A stretch of DNA of 64,000 nucleotides, taken from contig NZ_JAHKQH010000009.1 of NCBI RefSeq assembly GCF_018861025.1, positions 62,001 to 126,000 on the forward strand, read 5' to 3'. The notes beneath the pieces were generated by a model, which worked only from the letters and a program-made list of their open reading frames with translations, did not search any database and had not been told where the DNA came from. This DNA is from Psychrosphaera sp. B3R10. Its GTDB lineage: Bacteria > Pseudomonadota > Gammaproteobacteria > Enterobacterales > Alteromonadaceae. Within the stretch, counting starts at the first letter, position 1; every line of letters begins with the position of its first letter. Position numbers and translations under genes: made by a program. Positions 25,121 to 33,402 of the stretch are shown piece by piece.

Positions 25121-26068
25121 TTAGTTTCGACTCAATAAATAGTCGGCAAAATAATTATTTTGGTCAGTAAACTTTTGGGTTATCTCAAAGTCGGTTTTAG
25201 CCAATATTCTAGAGAGAATGTCATCATTGTACTTACGTGAAATTTCTGTATGAATTTTTTCCCCTTCCTTGAAATGATACGTCTTTCCTGTAGCTTCAAT
25301 TTCAACGGACTGTTTGCGGGCACTCAACAAATAGCTTTTAGCAATGCCTTCGTCTATACAATATTCAGGGGCGTGAACAAACTCATCAGGGTCAAAACTG
25401 GCGCCGAGTTCAGCATTCATTCGATGCAATAGATTAATGTTAAACTCGCTTGTTATGCCCTTTTTGTCATTATAAGCAGGCAATACAATATCCGCAGATT
25501 TAATCAGGTCGGTTCCTAACAATAGTTTGTCGCCTTTACTTAAATTCGCCCCAAGTTGATATAAAAAGTCGCTGGCAACTGCGTCTGTCATATTGCCAAT
25601 ATTCGAGCCAAGAAACAGCACAACTTTCGGGTGATGACTGTCTTTAATGGAGCCTAACATCTCAAAGTAATCCCCGTGTTTTGGAATAACCGAAACGTCT
25701 GGCAAGCTTTGTTCTAGTGATGTTTGGAGTTGATCTAACGAATTTTTGGAGATATCTACGGGCAGATAGTCAAACTGATAACCTTCCGTACTTAACGCTT
25801 CAAGTAATTTACTGGTTTTAGTTCCGTCACCAGCGCCGAGTTCAATTAACTCAAAATAGGTATTTTTATCCGCTTGAAATGACTCTATTAATGCGGCTGT
25901 TTGGGTGCTAAAAATCTCCATTTCACAACGGGTTAAGTAATACTCTGGCATGTTCATTATTTCAACAAAAAGTGCATCGCCATTCTTGTCATAAAAATAT
26001 TTAGAAGGAAGGGTTTTCTCGGGTTTACTCAACCCAATGTCGACGCTCTTTGCAAATTGCTCAATCAT
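25121..26068 (-). CDS. egtD: L-histidine N-alpha-methyltransferase EgtD
   Basis: Trimethylates histidine with S-adenosylmethionine to give hercynine, the first step of ergothioneine synthesis; cytoplasmic, 315 residues. LPSKYFYDKNGDALFVEIMNMPEYYLTRCE opens the family domain and ELGAGDGTKT is the SAM-binding loop. VVLFLGSNIGN and LLLGTDLIK are EgtD strands, and FNINLLHRMNAELGASFD carries the Asn and Tyr-region substrate contacts. The C-terminal EGEKIHTEISRKY segment is also typical. It lies 37 bases after egtB and before the BCCT gene on the same strand. Identification is strong. Confidence 0.93.
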   Translation of the reverse strand: MIEQFAKSVDIGLSKPEKTLPSKYFYDKNGDALFVEIMNMPEYYLTRCEMEIFSTQTAALIESFQADKNTYFELIELGAGDGTKTSKLLEALSTEGYQFDYLPVDISKNSLDQLQTSLEQSLPDVSVIPKHGDYFEMLGSIKDSHHPKVVLFLGSNIGNMTDAVASDFLYQLGANLSKGDKLLLGTDLIKSADIVLPAYNDKKGITSEFNINLLHRMNAELGASFDPDEFVHAPEYCIDEGIAKSYLLSARKQSVEIEATGKTYHFKEGEKIHTEISRKYNDDILSRILAKTDFEITQKFTDQNNYFADYLLSRN

Positions 26069-26105
26069 ATTGTGTTGTATCCTTAACAGTCCATTTTAGG
26101 TGGAC

Positions 26106-27263
26106 CTATTTAACTAACCGCAGGCCAGAAAACTGCCATTGAAAATGCGGTGCAAAAAAGTTTCGATAAGTGGCGCGTGAATGATTTTCCGATGTCGCCA
26201 CAGATGCACCGCGCAATACCATTTGGTTAATCATAAATTTACCGTTGTATTCACCAACCGCTCCGTCGCTAATGTTAAAGCCTGGGTATGGTAGGTAAGC
26301 CGATGAAGTCCACTCCCAGCGTTCTCCCCATTCAAATTGGGTTGAGGCCACTTCCCATTCAAACTCGGTCGGCAAACGCATCTTTTTCCAATGCGCGTAT
26401 GCGTTCGCTTCGTAATAAGAAATGTGTGACAAAACAGCCTGCTTGTTAACTCGCTTTAATCCTGCCAACGTATAGTAATGCCATTCACCATCAATATTTT
26501 TCCAATAAAGTGGCGCAGTAATATTATGGCTATTTAACCAGCTCCAGCCATCATCCAACCAATAACTAAATGTGCGGTAACCGCCACTTTCAATAAACTC
26601 AATATAGTCGCCATTTGTTACCAATGATGAAGCGATGTCAAAATTTTGCAGGTACACTTTGTGGCGTCCACGTTCGTTGTCAAAACAAAAGTCGTCGCCA
26701 GCATAACCCACTTCATAAACGCCTTCTTTCACACTGAGCCAGTGTTTTTCCTCTGACGTCCCCGCATTGCAACTATCCACCAAATTAAAGTCAGGTTGGT
26801 ATACAGGCGCAATTGGGTTTAACGAGAGAGTGTATTTTAGGTCGGTCAATAATAATTCTTGATGTTGCTGCTCGTGGTGAATACCTAGCGTGATAAGTGC
26901 TTTGACAGACTCGGAAACTTCTTTACTGAGTAAACGCTGGATTTGTTCATCCACATAATGTCGGTATTGATAAACCTGATCTACTGTTGGACGTGTCATC
27001 AACCCACGTTGAGCACGCACCGCTTTTTCTCCAACACTTTGATAATAACTATTAAACAAAAAACCAAAATGAGCGTCAAAAACCGCATAGCCGTCCAAAA
27101 ATTTGGTTAGGATCATCTCTTCAAAAAACCACGTTGTGTGGGCCAAATGCCACTTAGGCGGGCTCGTAAAATCAACAGCCTGCGGAATGTAATCTTCGAT
27201 GTTTAAAGGTGCACAAAGGGACTCGGTATATTTCCGTGTTTGTTGAAATAAAGCTAATAACAT
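26106..27263 (-). CDS. egtB: EgtB-like iron-dependent sulfoxide synthase (ergothioneine biosynthesis)
   Basis: Joins hercynine to a thiol using oxygen; 385 residues, cytoplasmic. The N-terminal DinB domain holds PKWHLAHTTWFFE and HHEQQHQE, the latter giving the HX3HXE iron ligands His130, His134 and Glu136. The C-terminal FGE-sulfatase-like domain includes RLPTEFEWEVA, WEWTSSAYLPYPGF, GEYNGKFMINQMVLRG and TYRNFFAPHFQWQFSGLRL. No egtA, egtC or egtE genes lie nearby, so the thiol may be cysteine used directly. An ATG at 27284 overlaps the previous stop but lacks a ribosome-binding site. AAGGTG lies 7 bases before the ATG at 27263, and the family begins near LLxxFQxxRxxTExLCAPL, so 27263 is chosen. 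The selenoneine synthase SenA is related, but senB/senC are absent. Confidence 0.88.
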   Translation of the reverse strand: MLLALFQQTRKYTESLCAPLNIEDYIPQAVDFTSPPKWHLAHTTWFFEEMILTKFLDGYAVFDAHFGFLFNSYYQSVGEKAVRAQRGLMTRPTVDQVYQYRHYVDEQIQRLLSKEVSESVKALITLGIHHEQQHQELLLTDLKYTLSLNPIAPVYQPDFNLVDSCNAGTSEEKHWLSVKEGVYEVGYAGDDFCFDNERGRHKVYLQNFDIASSLVTNGDYIEFIESGGYRTFSYWLDDGWSWLNSHNITAPLYWKNIDGEWHYYTLAGLKRVNKQAVLSHISYYEANAYAHWKKMRLPTEFEWEVASTQFEWGERWEWTSSAYLPYPGFNISDGAVGEYNGKFMINQMVLRGASVATSENHSRATYRNFFAPHFQWQFSGLRLVK

Positions 27264-27280
27264 GCAGCTACACCTTAAAT

Positions 27281-28141
27281 TCATTTAGCATTTTGGGCAT
27301 TTTTCAACCGAGTAAAATACGTCAACCAGCTTTCATGCTCTCGACCTGCGGCGGTTAAATAGTCGCTAACGTTATCAGATTTACCTTCTCGGATCCCCTG
27401 ATAAATACCTGCAATCACATTACCAATAAATTCGCCAAGTGCGGCAATGCGTTCCTTTTTGTATTCTTCTACGGACACAGCAGAATAGGTTAAATCGGTC
27501 CCAAACCCCATATTAAGGTATTCAGCGAGTTGATACTGGGTGATCACCTCACCGTGTAAATTGTAGGTTTGGCCATTATGCTTATCTTCCATTAGCATTT
27601 TGGCATAAGCATAAGCCAATTCCGCTCTTGAGGTATAACCGCACCGACCGTCACCGGCGCAATTAGATATCCGTCCCTCTTTTTTATAAGTTTCTATATA
27701 TTCGATGTCAGGCTCGATATAAATGCCGTTTCGCCCAATAACCCATTGTAGTCCACTTTCACTGACATCTTTTTCCGTTTGGCGGTTACTTTGAACCACC
27801 GGCGAAAAACTGGTGTTTTGTTCCGCACCTTGAATACTGGTGTACACTATCTTTTTCACACCTGCGTTTCTTGCCGCCTGTATGACATTTTGATGCTGCC
27901 CAATTCGTTTATCGGGCGCATCCATACCAGATACCAGTAATAAGCTATCAACCGACTGCAATGACTGTTCTAATTGATACCTGTCATTATAATCGCCCGG
28001 ACGTACTTCAATTCCCAAATGCTTCGCTTTTTCAGGTGTCCGAGCCAATGCAATCACATTACTTTGGGGGACCATATCAGCTAATGCTTTCACTATGTGT
28101 GAGCCTAATTGCCCACTTGCTGCTGTAATTGCTATTTTCAA
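27281..28141 (-). CDS. NmrA/QorB-like NAD(P)-dependent oxidoreductase
   Basis: 286 residues, cytoplasmic Rossmann enzyme. MKIAITAASGQLGSHIVKAL holds the dinucleotide-binding glycine motif. LARTPEKAK and VRPGDYND follow as in NAD(P)H:quinone oxidoreductase 2 (QorB/YtfG). The classic SDR catalytic YxxxK is not present as such, which fits NmrA-type proteins. It is the first gene of the egt operon; its stop lies 17 bases before the egtB start. A role in the pathway is not known, so it may be redox-related or merely co-transcribed. The start is TTG at 28141, supported by GAGG with an 8-base spacer. Confidence 0.8.
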   Translation of the reverse strand: MKIAITAASGQLGSHIVKALADMVPQSNVIALARTPEKAKHLGIEVRPGDYNDRYQLEQSLQSVDSLLLVSGMDAPDKRIGQHQNVIQAARNAGVKKIVYTSIQGAEQNTSFSPVVQSNRQTEKDVSESGLQWVIGRNGIYIEPDIEYIETYKKEGRISNCAGDGRCGYTSRAELAYAYAKMLMEDKHNGQTYNLHGEVITQYQLAEYLNMGFGTDLTYSAVSVEEYKKERIAALGEFIGNVIAGIYQGIREGKSDNVSDYLTAAGREHESWLTYFTRLKNAQNAK

Positions 28142-28341
28142 TTTAACGACCTCTGAATTAAAACGGTTCTAATTTGCAACCTGACTTCATTGTATAAGCC
28201 AAACGTTACGTTTATTTGTCCTCTTTTCTACCCACAAAAGTGTTTAGCAAAAAGATTGAAATACAAACCTCGACGTTAATTGGCCCCTTAGTTAAACGGA
28301 CCAAGGCTAAATACCCCCGATACGAAATAAATAACTGCTAA

Positions 28342-28971
28342 TCAGTCATGGCGAACAATGATTTTAGGGTCTATTGACGGATCGAGTCTAAGCTCGATTG
28401 GTCGATAAACGTGTATTTTTCCCTTTATTATGACGTCCTTACCAATCTCTATAATCGGTACGCGGGTTTCAAACTTAGATAAAATAAACCCGGTTTTTTC
28501 AATAATAATATCGCCATCGACCTTTGCTTCATCGGCCAAAACTACATCACCAGTGACGGTGATAATGTTGCCACCAATCACAGATTTGGTTGCAATTCTA
28601 ATTTCACCATTTACGGTTTTTACATCTCCAGTTACTAAGACCTGCTTACCTGTAATTATATTTCCGTTGGTGGTTTCTAATGACAATGCACGGCTAAAAT
28701 CACCAATGGCTATATTGCCATTTACAATCTCAACGGCTTTTACCTCAGCGTTTTGGCCAATACTAATATTGCCATTATAAGCACTTAAATCCCCTGCAAT
28801 GTTATTATCCCTTACATCAATATTTCCCGCAGATGTATGGGAATCAGAGCCGTCTTGGGCAATTCTGTTCCCGATAACACAGCCAGTGAGTGTCATAAAT
28901 AACGTCGATATCGTTAGATACATACCCATTATTTTAATGAGCTTAAGCTTATGATTTAATGTTGTTTTCAT
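28342..28971 (-). CDS. GNI-repeat lipoprotein, probable beta-helix (bactofilin-like)
   Basis: 209 residues. The lipobox LTGC puts the lipid anchor at about residue 31. The body is built of repeats of about 17-20 residues containing NGNI, NGNI, NGNI, NGEI, GGNI and DGDI at regular spacing, with buried valine and isoleucine, as in a right-handed beta-helix or polymer-forming bactofilin fold. Function is unknown; envelope scaffolding is an inference. Divergent from the DUF1287 gene. A 12-bp tandem duplication covers the region just before the ATG. Confidence 0.65.
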   Translation of the reverse strand: MKTTLNHKLKLIKIMGMYLTISTLFMTLTGCVIGNRIAQDGSDSHTSAGNIDVRDNNIAGDLSAYNGNISIGQNAEVKAVEIVNGNIAIGDFSRALSLETTNGNIITGKQVLVTGDVKTVNGEIRIATKSVIGGNIITVTGDVVLADEAKVDGDIIIEKTGFILSKFETRVPIIEIGKDVIIKGKIHVYRPIELRLDPSIDPKIIVRHD

Positions 28972-28995
28972 TTTTCTCGCTTATTTTCTCGCTTA
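28972..28995 (-). repeat. 12-bp tandem duplication directly before the GNI-repeat lipoprotein start
   Basis: TTTTCTCGCTTA is repeated exactly twice (28972-28983, 28984-28995). On the coding strand the unit TAAGCGAGAAAA provides the only ribosome-binding-like purines (GCGAG), so the site is doubled. Confidence 0.8.
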
Positions 28996-29214
28996 GTTGT
29001 TTTATAAAAACCATGATAATCAGCTATTCTGTTTGAGTTATTGGTTTTATTCAAATGTTTATAAAGTTAGTCCCATCAACATAATAACGATTTGACGCCA
29101 AACGAGTCAGAGAAAAGCGACTGACGGTACACTCATGTTTAATGGTTCTAATAACAATCGGCATAAGCCATCATTTTAACGCCACAACAAAACCGTAAGT
29201 GCTAAGGATAGAAG

Positions 29215-29802
29215 ATGAAAAATATCGCAATGTACCTGCTCGTACTGTGCAGCGTCGGGGCAAAGGCAAACACGTTTGAAGCCGACATCGTTTCAGCGCT
29301 GTTAGAGCGTACAACTCACAATGTGACTTATGATGGTGCGTATATATCTATCCCTTACCCAAATGGCGATGTACCTGACAATATTGGCGTATGCACCGAT
29401 GTTGTTATTCGTGCATATCGCACTTTAGGTGTGGATTTACAAAAGCTTGTTCATGAGGATATGGTTGCCAATTTCAATTTGTATCCATCGAAACGAATTT
29501 GGGGACTGACACGGACCGACAAAAATATTGATCACCGACGTGTCCCTAACCTGCAACAGTTTTTCACTCGCCACGGAACAGTACTAAAGGTATCAAACGA
29601 CAGTAAAGACTATAAAACAGGTGACATAGTCACTTGGGTATTACCGGGTAATTTACCCCATATTGGTATTGTTATTGACCGTATATCCGAGCAATCGGGC
29701 AACCCGTTGATTGTCCATAATATCGGCCGAGGTCCAAAAGTAGACGACATGTTATTTGACTATAAAATTACTGGACACTATCGCTATGTGCCAGCAAACT
29801 GA
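29215..29802 (+). CDS. DUF1287 family secreted protein
   Basis: 195 residues. A signal peptide covers about residues 1-19 (ending AKA before NTFEA). DNIGVCTDVVIRAYR carries the conserved cysteine. GDIVTWVLPGNLPHIGIV and PLIVHNIGRGP carry the conserved histidines of an NlpC/P60-like cysteine-peptidase fold. E. coli YijF belongs to this family. The Cys-His-His set appears complete, so a peptidoglycan- or peptide-cleaving role is possible but unproven. The gene stands alone. Confidence 0.85.
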   Translation: MKNIAMYLLVLCSVGAKANTFEADIVSALLERTTHNVTYDGAYISIPYPNGDVPDNIGVCTDVVIRAYRTLGVDLQKLVHEDMVANFNLYPSKRIWGLTRTDKNIDHRRVPNLQQFFTRHGTVLKVSNDSKDYKTGDIVTWVLPGNLPHIGIVIDRISEQSGNPLIVHNIGRGPKVDDMLFDYKITGHYRYVPAN

Positions 29803-29925
29803 TCCGCTAATTTGTGATAATGGACGCTACGTATGTGTAGCAACTTTGTAAATCACGGCTTCCTTTTTGGGCTCGTATGTATCTCGACGAAGTGGTTTCA
29901 ACTTCACGGTCATTAAGCCCATTTG

Positions 29926-31191
29926 CTAACGATACAATTCCAGTTGTTTCATAGCTTGGCCAATTTCCTCAATCACATCTTTATATTTCTGCGACTGAAT
30001 TGACTTGTATCTATCGTTAAACTCTTCGGCTGAAATACCTTCTGGCCGGTGGTTTATGTCTAATATAAACATATCTTCTGTATAAACATTGGCCAATTTG
30101 AGGCAGGCTGATTTTGTATCAGTCATTGGGTCAGTCAGAAACTCTGCAAACGTTAAGCCCGCTTTGTCAGCAACAATGTCTGCAAAGCTAAAGCCGGTGC
30201 CTCCTGCGTTACTATCAATTAACTCTTTTATTTCGCCAATACTAAATGCGGTTTGTGTGCCACTGTTTAATTGTAAAAAAGCGGAATAGAGAAAATGCAA
30301 TGCAAGATCTTCGCGGTTTCTCAATGTGGCCGACATACCTCGGCCAATTTTTCCGGGTATTCCTACGAGTCGACCAAATTTAGGGTTACCGTAACGGATC
30401 ACTAGTGCCCAAATTGCAGCTTGAACATGGCGGTTTCGAACATCAGTTGGGCTGTTACGTGTTTGCTCTTTAACATGTGAAAAGGCGCTTCTAATTGGCT
30501 CCATTAACGACTTTGAATCATAATTTTGTAACGATAAATGCTCAATATAATTAGTGACTAGAGCTTTATCTAAATTTGAAGTACCACTTACTAGGTTCTG
30601 GGCTTCATTAAAACTCGCCTGAAGTGCCGGTTTAATCATATTGGCGTCCAAGTTTTTCACAACTAACTTGTTTCGTTCAAAACTTAAATTGGTTATAAAA
30701 TGCTGCCATAAGTCATAACTATGTTTGCCTACAAATTTGTTAAGGCCATACTTTATTATTGGTTTGAGGGAATCTCCAGGAAGTGTCACAGAACCTATTT
30801 TACAGGAGTCGATATCGGCTCCTTCATAACCGTTGGTCAACATACATATGACATTTACATAACGTTTAAAACCACGTTTTTCCAATTTGACTGTGGCAAC
30901 TAAAGTTAATCCCAATGACGTTAATCGTGACTCGATATCAATATTAGGCACAGAATAGCTTGCGACATTTAACGCAGCTGTCAGTTCGTCATTCGATAAC
31001 GAAAACTCTTGAACCGCTTGTTTCGACGCGATACTACGATGAAATTGTTTAGTGACATTCTGAGCAATTTTAGCGTCATCTGCAGTGACGGACTTAATCT
31101 CTGGCACTAATCGCTGCTTGTCTGTTGCCAAAAATGGCAAGCTCGCCATACCGACTAATAAAATTACGATAAAAATGCCAATCCACTTCAC
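29926..31191 (-). CDS. Unknown membrane-anchored protein
   Basis: 421 residues that I do not recognise. One N-terminal hydrophobic segment (about 3-22) would anchor it, with the rest probably periplasmic. The middle (about 60-215) is beta-rich, and the C-terminal half (about 215-420) is helical with a conserved-looking IRYGNPKFGRLVGIPGKIGRG stretch and alternating polar helices. The start is GTG at 31191; AAGGAAG lies 5 bases upstream within the end of the TPR gene, whose stop is 1 base away, so the two are translationally coupled. The TPR partner suggests a shared envelope task. No function is assigned. Confidence 0.6.
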   Translation of the reverse strand: MKWIGIFIVILLVGMASLPFLATDKQRLVPEIKSVTADDAKIAQNVTKQFHRSIASKQAVQEFSLSNDELTAALNVASYSVPNIDIESRLTSLGLTLVATVKLEKRGFKRYVNVICMLTNGYEGADIDSCKIGSVTLPGDSLKPIIKYGLNKFVGKHSYDLWQHFITNLSFERNKLVVKNLDANMIKPALQASFNEAQNLVSGTSNLDKALVTNYIEHLSLQNYDSKSLMEPIRSAFSHVKEQTRNSPTDVRNRHVQAAIWALVIRYGNPKFGRLVGIPGKIGRGMSATLRNREDLALHFLYSAFLQLNSGTQTAFSIGEIKELIDSNAGGTGFSFADIVADKAGLTFAEFLTDPMTDTKSACLKLANVYTEDMFILDINHRPEGISAEEFNDRYKSIQSQKYKDVIEEIGQAMKQLELYR

Positions 31192-31192
31192 A

Positions 31193-32128
31193 CTAACTTC
31201 CTTTTAAATTTTTATTAATAATAGCCATTAGGGCATCAACTCGTTCTTCGTAACTGTCAAATTTGTCATTTATATCGACTTTTTCTAAATATAACTTTGC
31301 CAAAGTCCAATTTTTTTCTGCTACATATAACTGCCCAAGTCGATAATACGTCAGCTCGTCAATATTTGAATCAACTAATTCTGACGCTCGCGGTATCAAC
31401 TCTAAAAAAATCGCTATCGCTTTGCTGTTTTGCTCTAATTTCTGAAATGTTCGGCCATAGTTGTAATTAGCAATGATATTAACATTAATTAATCCGGCTT
31501 TACGCGAATGTTCCATGGCAACAAGGTATTGAGTTTGCGCTTTAACCAAGTCCCCAGTGAGGAGATATAAATTGCCTAAGTTAATCGCGACTTTAGCAAT
31601 TATATTGGCATTTTTATGATCACTAAACTTTCGTTCCAACTGCTTTAAAAGCCTAATACCTTCAGTGTATTGGCCTAGATAAATATGCAAATTAGCATAA
31701 TCGATTAACGTGTTTGGGTCGTCACCTGTTTTTAACAACGCTTGGAAAATTAATTGTGCTTTTGCTAAGTGAGCTTTACGTTCAGGGTCATCCTTTTGAC
31801 CTATTTTTAACTTTGCCGAATAAATATGAATTTTAAGTTCTACCACTTTTGGCAGCCTAGATGCGTTGATCAGTTTGCCCATCTCTATGTCTAACTGTTG
31901 GTATTTACCTAAATAATAGAGTGAATCAAGTTGGTACATCTTAAGCTTATAAAACTCGATTTTACTTTTGGGTTGTTCCGCTAGTTTTTGCTCAACCAGT
32001 CTTAAACAATTGGAATAGTCATTAACACAGAACTCATCTAATTGCGCTTGGGCCAAACTAGGGGTTACGAAAAAAATGATTGGAATTATCTCCAACACCA
32101 ATATTTTTAACCGTCTAATAAAAGTCAT
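31193..32128 (-). CDS. Secreted TPR-repeat protein
   Basis: 311 residues. The signal peptide is MTFIRRLKILVLEIIPIIFF..., ending SLAQA. The mature protein is a run of helical pairs with tetratricopeptide spacing (ANIIAKVAINLGNLYLLTGD, KAQTQYLVAMEHSRKAGL, YNYGRTFQKLEQNSKAIAIF, YYRLGQLYVAEKNWTLAKLY). It should act as a periplasmic protein-binding scaffold. In-frame starts further upstream overlap the MOSC gene and would bury the signal peptide, so the ATG at 32128 is chosen, 10 bases after the MOSC stop. It is coupled to the unknown gene downstream. Confidence 0.75.
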   Translation of the reverse strand: MTFIRRLKILVLEIIPIIFFVTPSLAQAQLDEFCVNDYSNCLRLVEQKLAEQPKSKIEFYKLKMYQLDSLYYLGKYQQLDIEMGKLINASRLPKVVELKIHIYSAKLKIGQKDDPERKAHLAKAQLIFQALLKTGDDPNTLIDYANLHIYLGQYTEGIRLLKQLERKFSDHKNANIIAKVAINLGNLYLLTGDLVKAQTQYLVAMEHSRKAGLINVNIIANYNYGRTFQKLEQNSKAIAIFLELIPRASELVDSNIDELTYYRLGQLYVAEKNWTLAKLYLEKVDINDKFDSYEERVDALMAIINKNLKGS

Positions 32129-32138
32129 CTTATGTTGG

Positions 32139-33032
32139 CTAACCTTGTACTTCATGACTAAAACAGACCGTATCACCAACACTGATACAGCAATCATTTT
32201 CCAAAGATTTACTTTTGATTAATACGCCATTGTGTCCGAAATAGGCACCTTTATCGGCAATATTTTCCATCGAAAACAGCGTTTTCAACGGTTGCTTAGA
32301 ATTGCTTATTTCACCGGAGTTCTGATCAATTGACGTCATTTTACAACGTTCGCAGGGTTTACATAAATGCAGAGTACCAGCCTCTCCCATTTGCATATAC
32401 TTAAATTGATGTTCAACAAATGCTGTTGTTCCAGCAATAACAACATTTGCTCTAAATCGAGACATAGGAACAGCCGACTCTGACTGCGCCACCAATTTTG
32501 TATTGAGTTCATCTAAAGAAGCAGATGTAGCCACTAAAAACGGATAACCGTCGGCAAAATAAGTTTGATGAATATCACCGTTGGTGTGTTTATTACTGAC
32601 AGCTCGTTGGCTTTCGGGATTTAATCTTACGAGTCGCAACGCCTGCCCACGAAACCGACCTAAAATAGAAGTTAACCACGATCCAATTTTATCGCCTTCA
32701 TCTAGAACGACACATTCACTTTGCCAAACTTTTGCGTTAAATGAGGTCGCGTCAAGCTCATCTGAGCCCGCATAAAGCAAAGGTATGTGGCACTCTCCAA
32801 ATTGGTCATGACTTAAGACCAAATGGCTGTCCGTCAACGTGGTAGAGATAGTTGCCATCGCAGGGATATTTCGCTGCGACATAAACAACCCGTCTTCATT
32901 CACTATCATCCAAAAGCGGTCCCACTTTAACCCTAGGGGCGTCACCACAGATTGGCTCAATGAAATGCCCTTTAAGGACTTCACGGGATAGATATTAATT
33001 TCTTCGATAGTACCAGTCTGACGAGCTAACAA
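32139..33032 (-). CDS. MOSC-domain protein, YcbX/mARC-like molybdenum enzyme
   Basis: About 297 residues. An N-terminal MOSC beta-barrel (IEEINIYPVKSLKGISL) is followed by a MOSC domain with SRFRANVVI and HLCKPCERCKMTSID, whose second Cys is the predicted molybdenum ligand in the YcbX/mARC family (reduction of N-hydroxylated compounds). The C-terminal 2Fe-2S ferredoxin domain of E. coli YcbX is absent, so an external electron donor is needed. No in-frame ATG exists near the N-terminus. TTG at 33032 follows AGAGG by 8 bases and is chosen; TTG at 33056 is an alternative. First gene of the MOSC-TPR-unknown operon. Confidence 0.82.
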   Translation of the reverse strand: MLARQTGTIEEINIYPVKSLKGISLSQSVVTPLGLKWDRFWMIVNEDGLFMSQRNIPAMATISTTLTDSHLVLSHDQFGECHIPLLYAGSDELDATSFNAKVWQSECVVLDEGDKIGSWLTSILGRFRGQALRLVRLNPESQRAVSNKHTNGDIHQTYFADGYPFLVATSASLDELNTKLVAQSESAVPMSRFRANVVIAGTTAFVEHQFKYMQMGEAGTLHLCKPCERCKMTSIDQNSGEISNSKQPLKTLFSMENIADKGAYFGHNGVLIKSKSLENDCCISVGDTVCFSHEVQG

Positions 33033-33145
33033 TTTAATAACCTCTGGATATGCCAAAACTTTAGTGCAGTCAACAAACTACAACTAACAGTTTTAATGTC
33101 TTTAAACATCTATTTATTAAAAGACTTTTTGGGCGCTAAACGCCT

Positions 33146-33397
33146 TTACAGTTTGAATGTGGCTAATTTTTTCTCAAATTTTTGAAATGAATCTGCACTG
33201 CCAAATTGAATATCATATTTGCCATGAAACATCATCGTTAACGTTACATCGTTTAGAGACAGATAACAGTTGTAGCCGTCAAAATCGGACCACGCCTCTA
33301 GTCCTTCATAGTGGAACTTATCTTCTTTTTTTTCACCATCCGACATAACTTTGTCGAAAATCATCAAACAACGTTTTAAATCAATACTATTTTTCAT
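33146..33397 (-). CDS. DUF3081-like small protein
   Basis: 83 residues, cytoplasmic. HYEGLEAWSDFDGYNCYLSLNDVTLTMMFHGKY resembles the DFDGY and FHxKY pattern of DUF3081, a small family of marine gammaproteobacteria without known function. It is 5 bases downstream of the MipA gene on the same strand and probably co-transcribed with it. Confidence 0.6.
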   Translation of the reverse strand: MKNSIDLKRCLMIFDKVMSDGEKKEDKFHYEGLEAWSDFDGYNCYLSLNDVTLTMMFHGKYDIQFGSADSFQKFEKKLATFKL

Positions 33398-33402
33398 CGC
33401 AA

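Noticed and set aside
26106-27263. SenA (selenoneine synthase) rather than EgtB
   Set aside because: senB and senC are not in the neighbourhood, whereas egtD is adjacent and the sequence follows the usual EgtB pattern.
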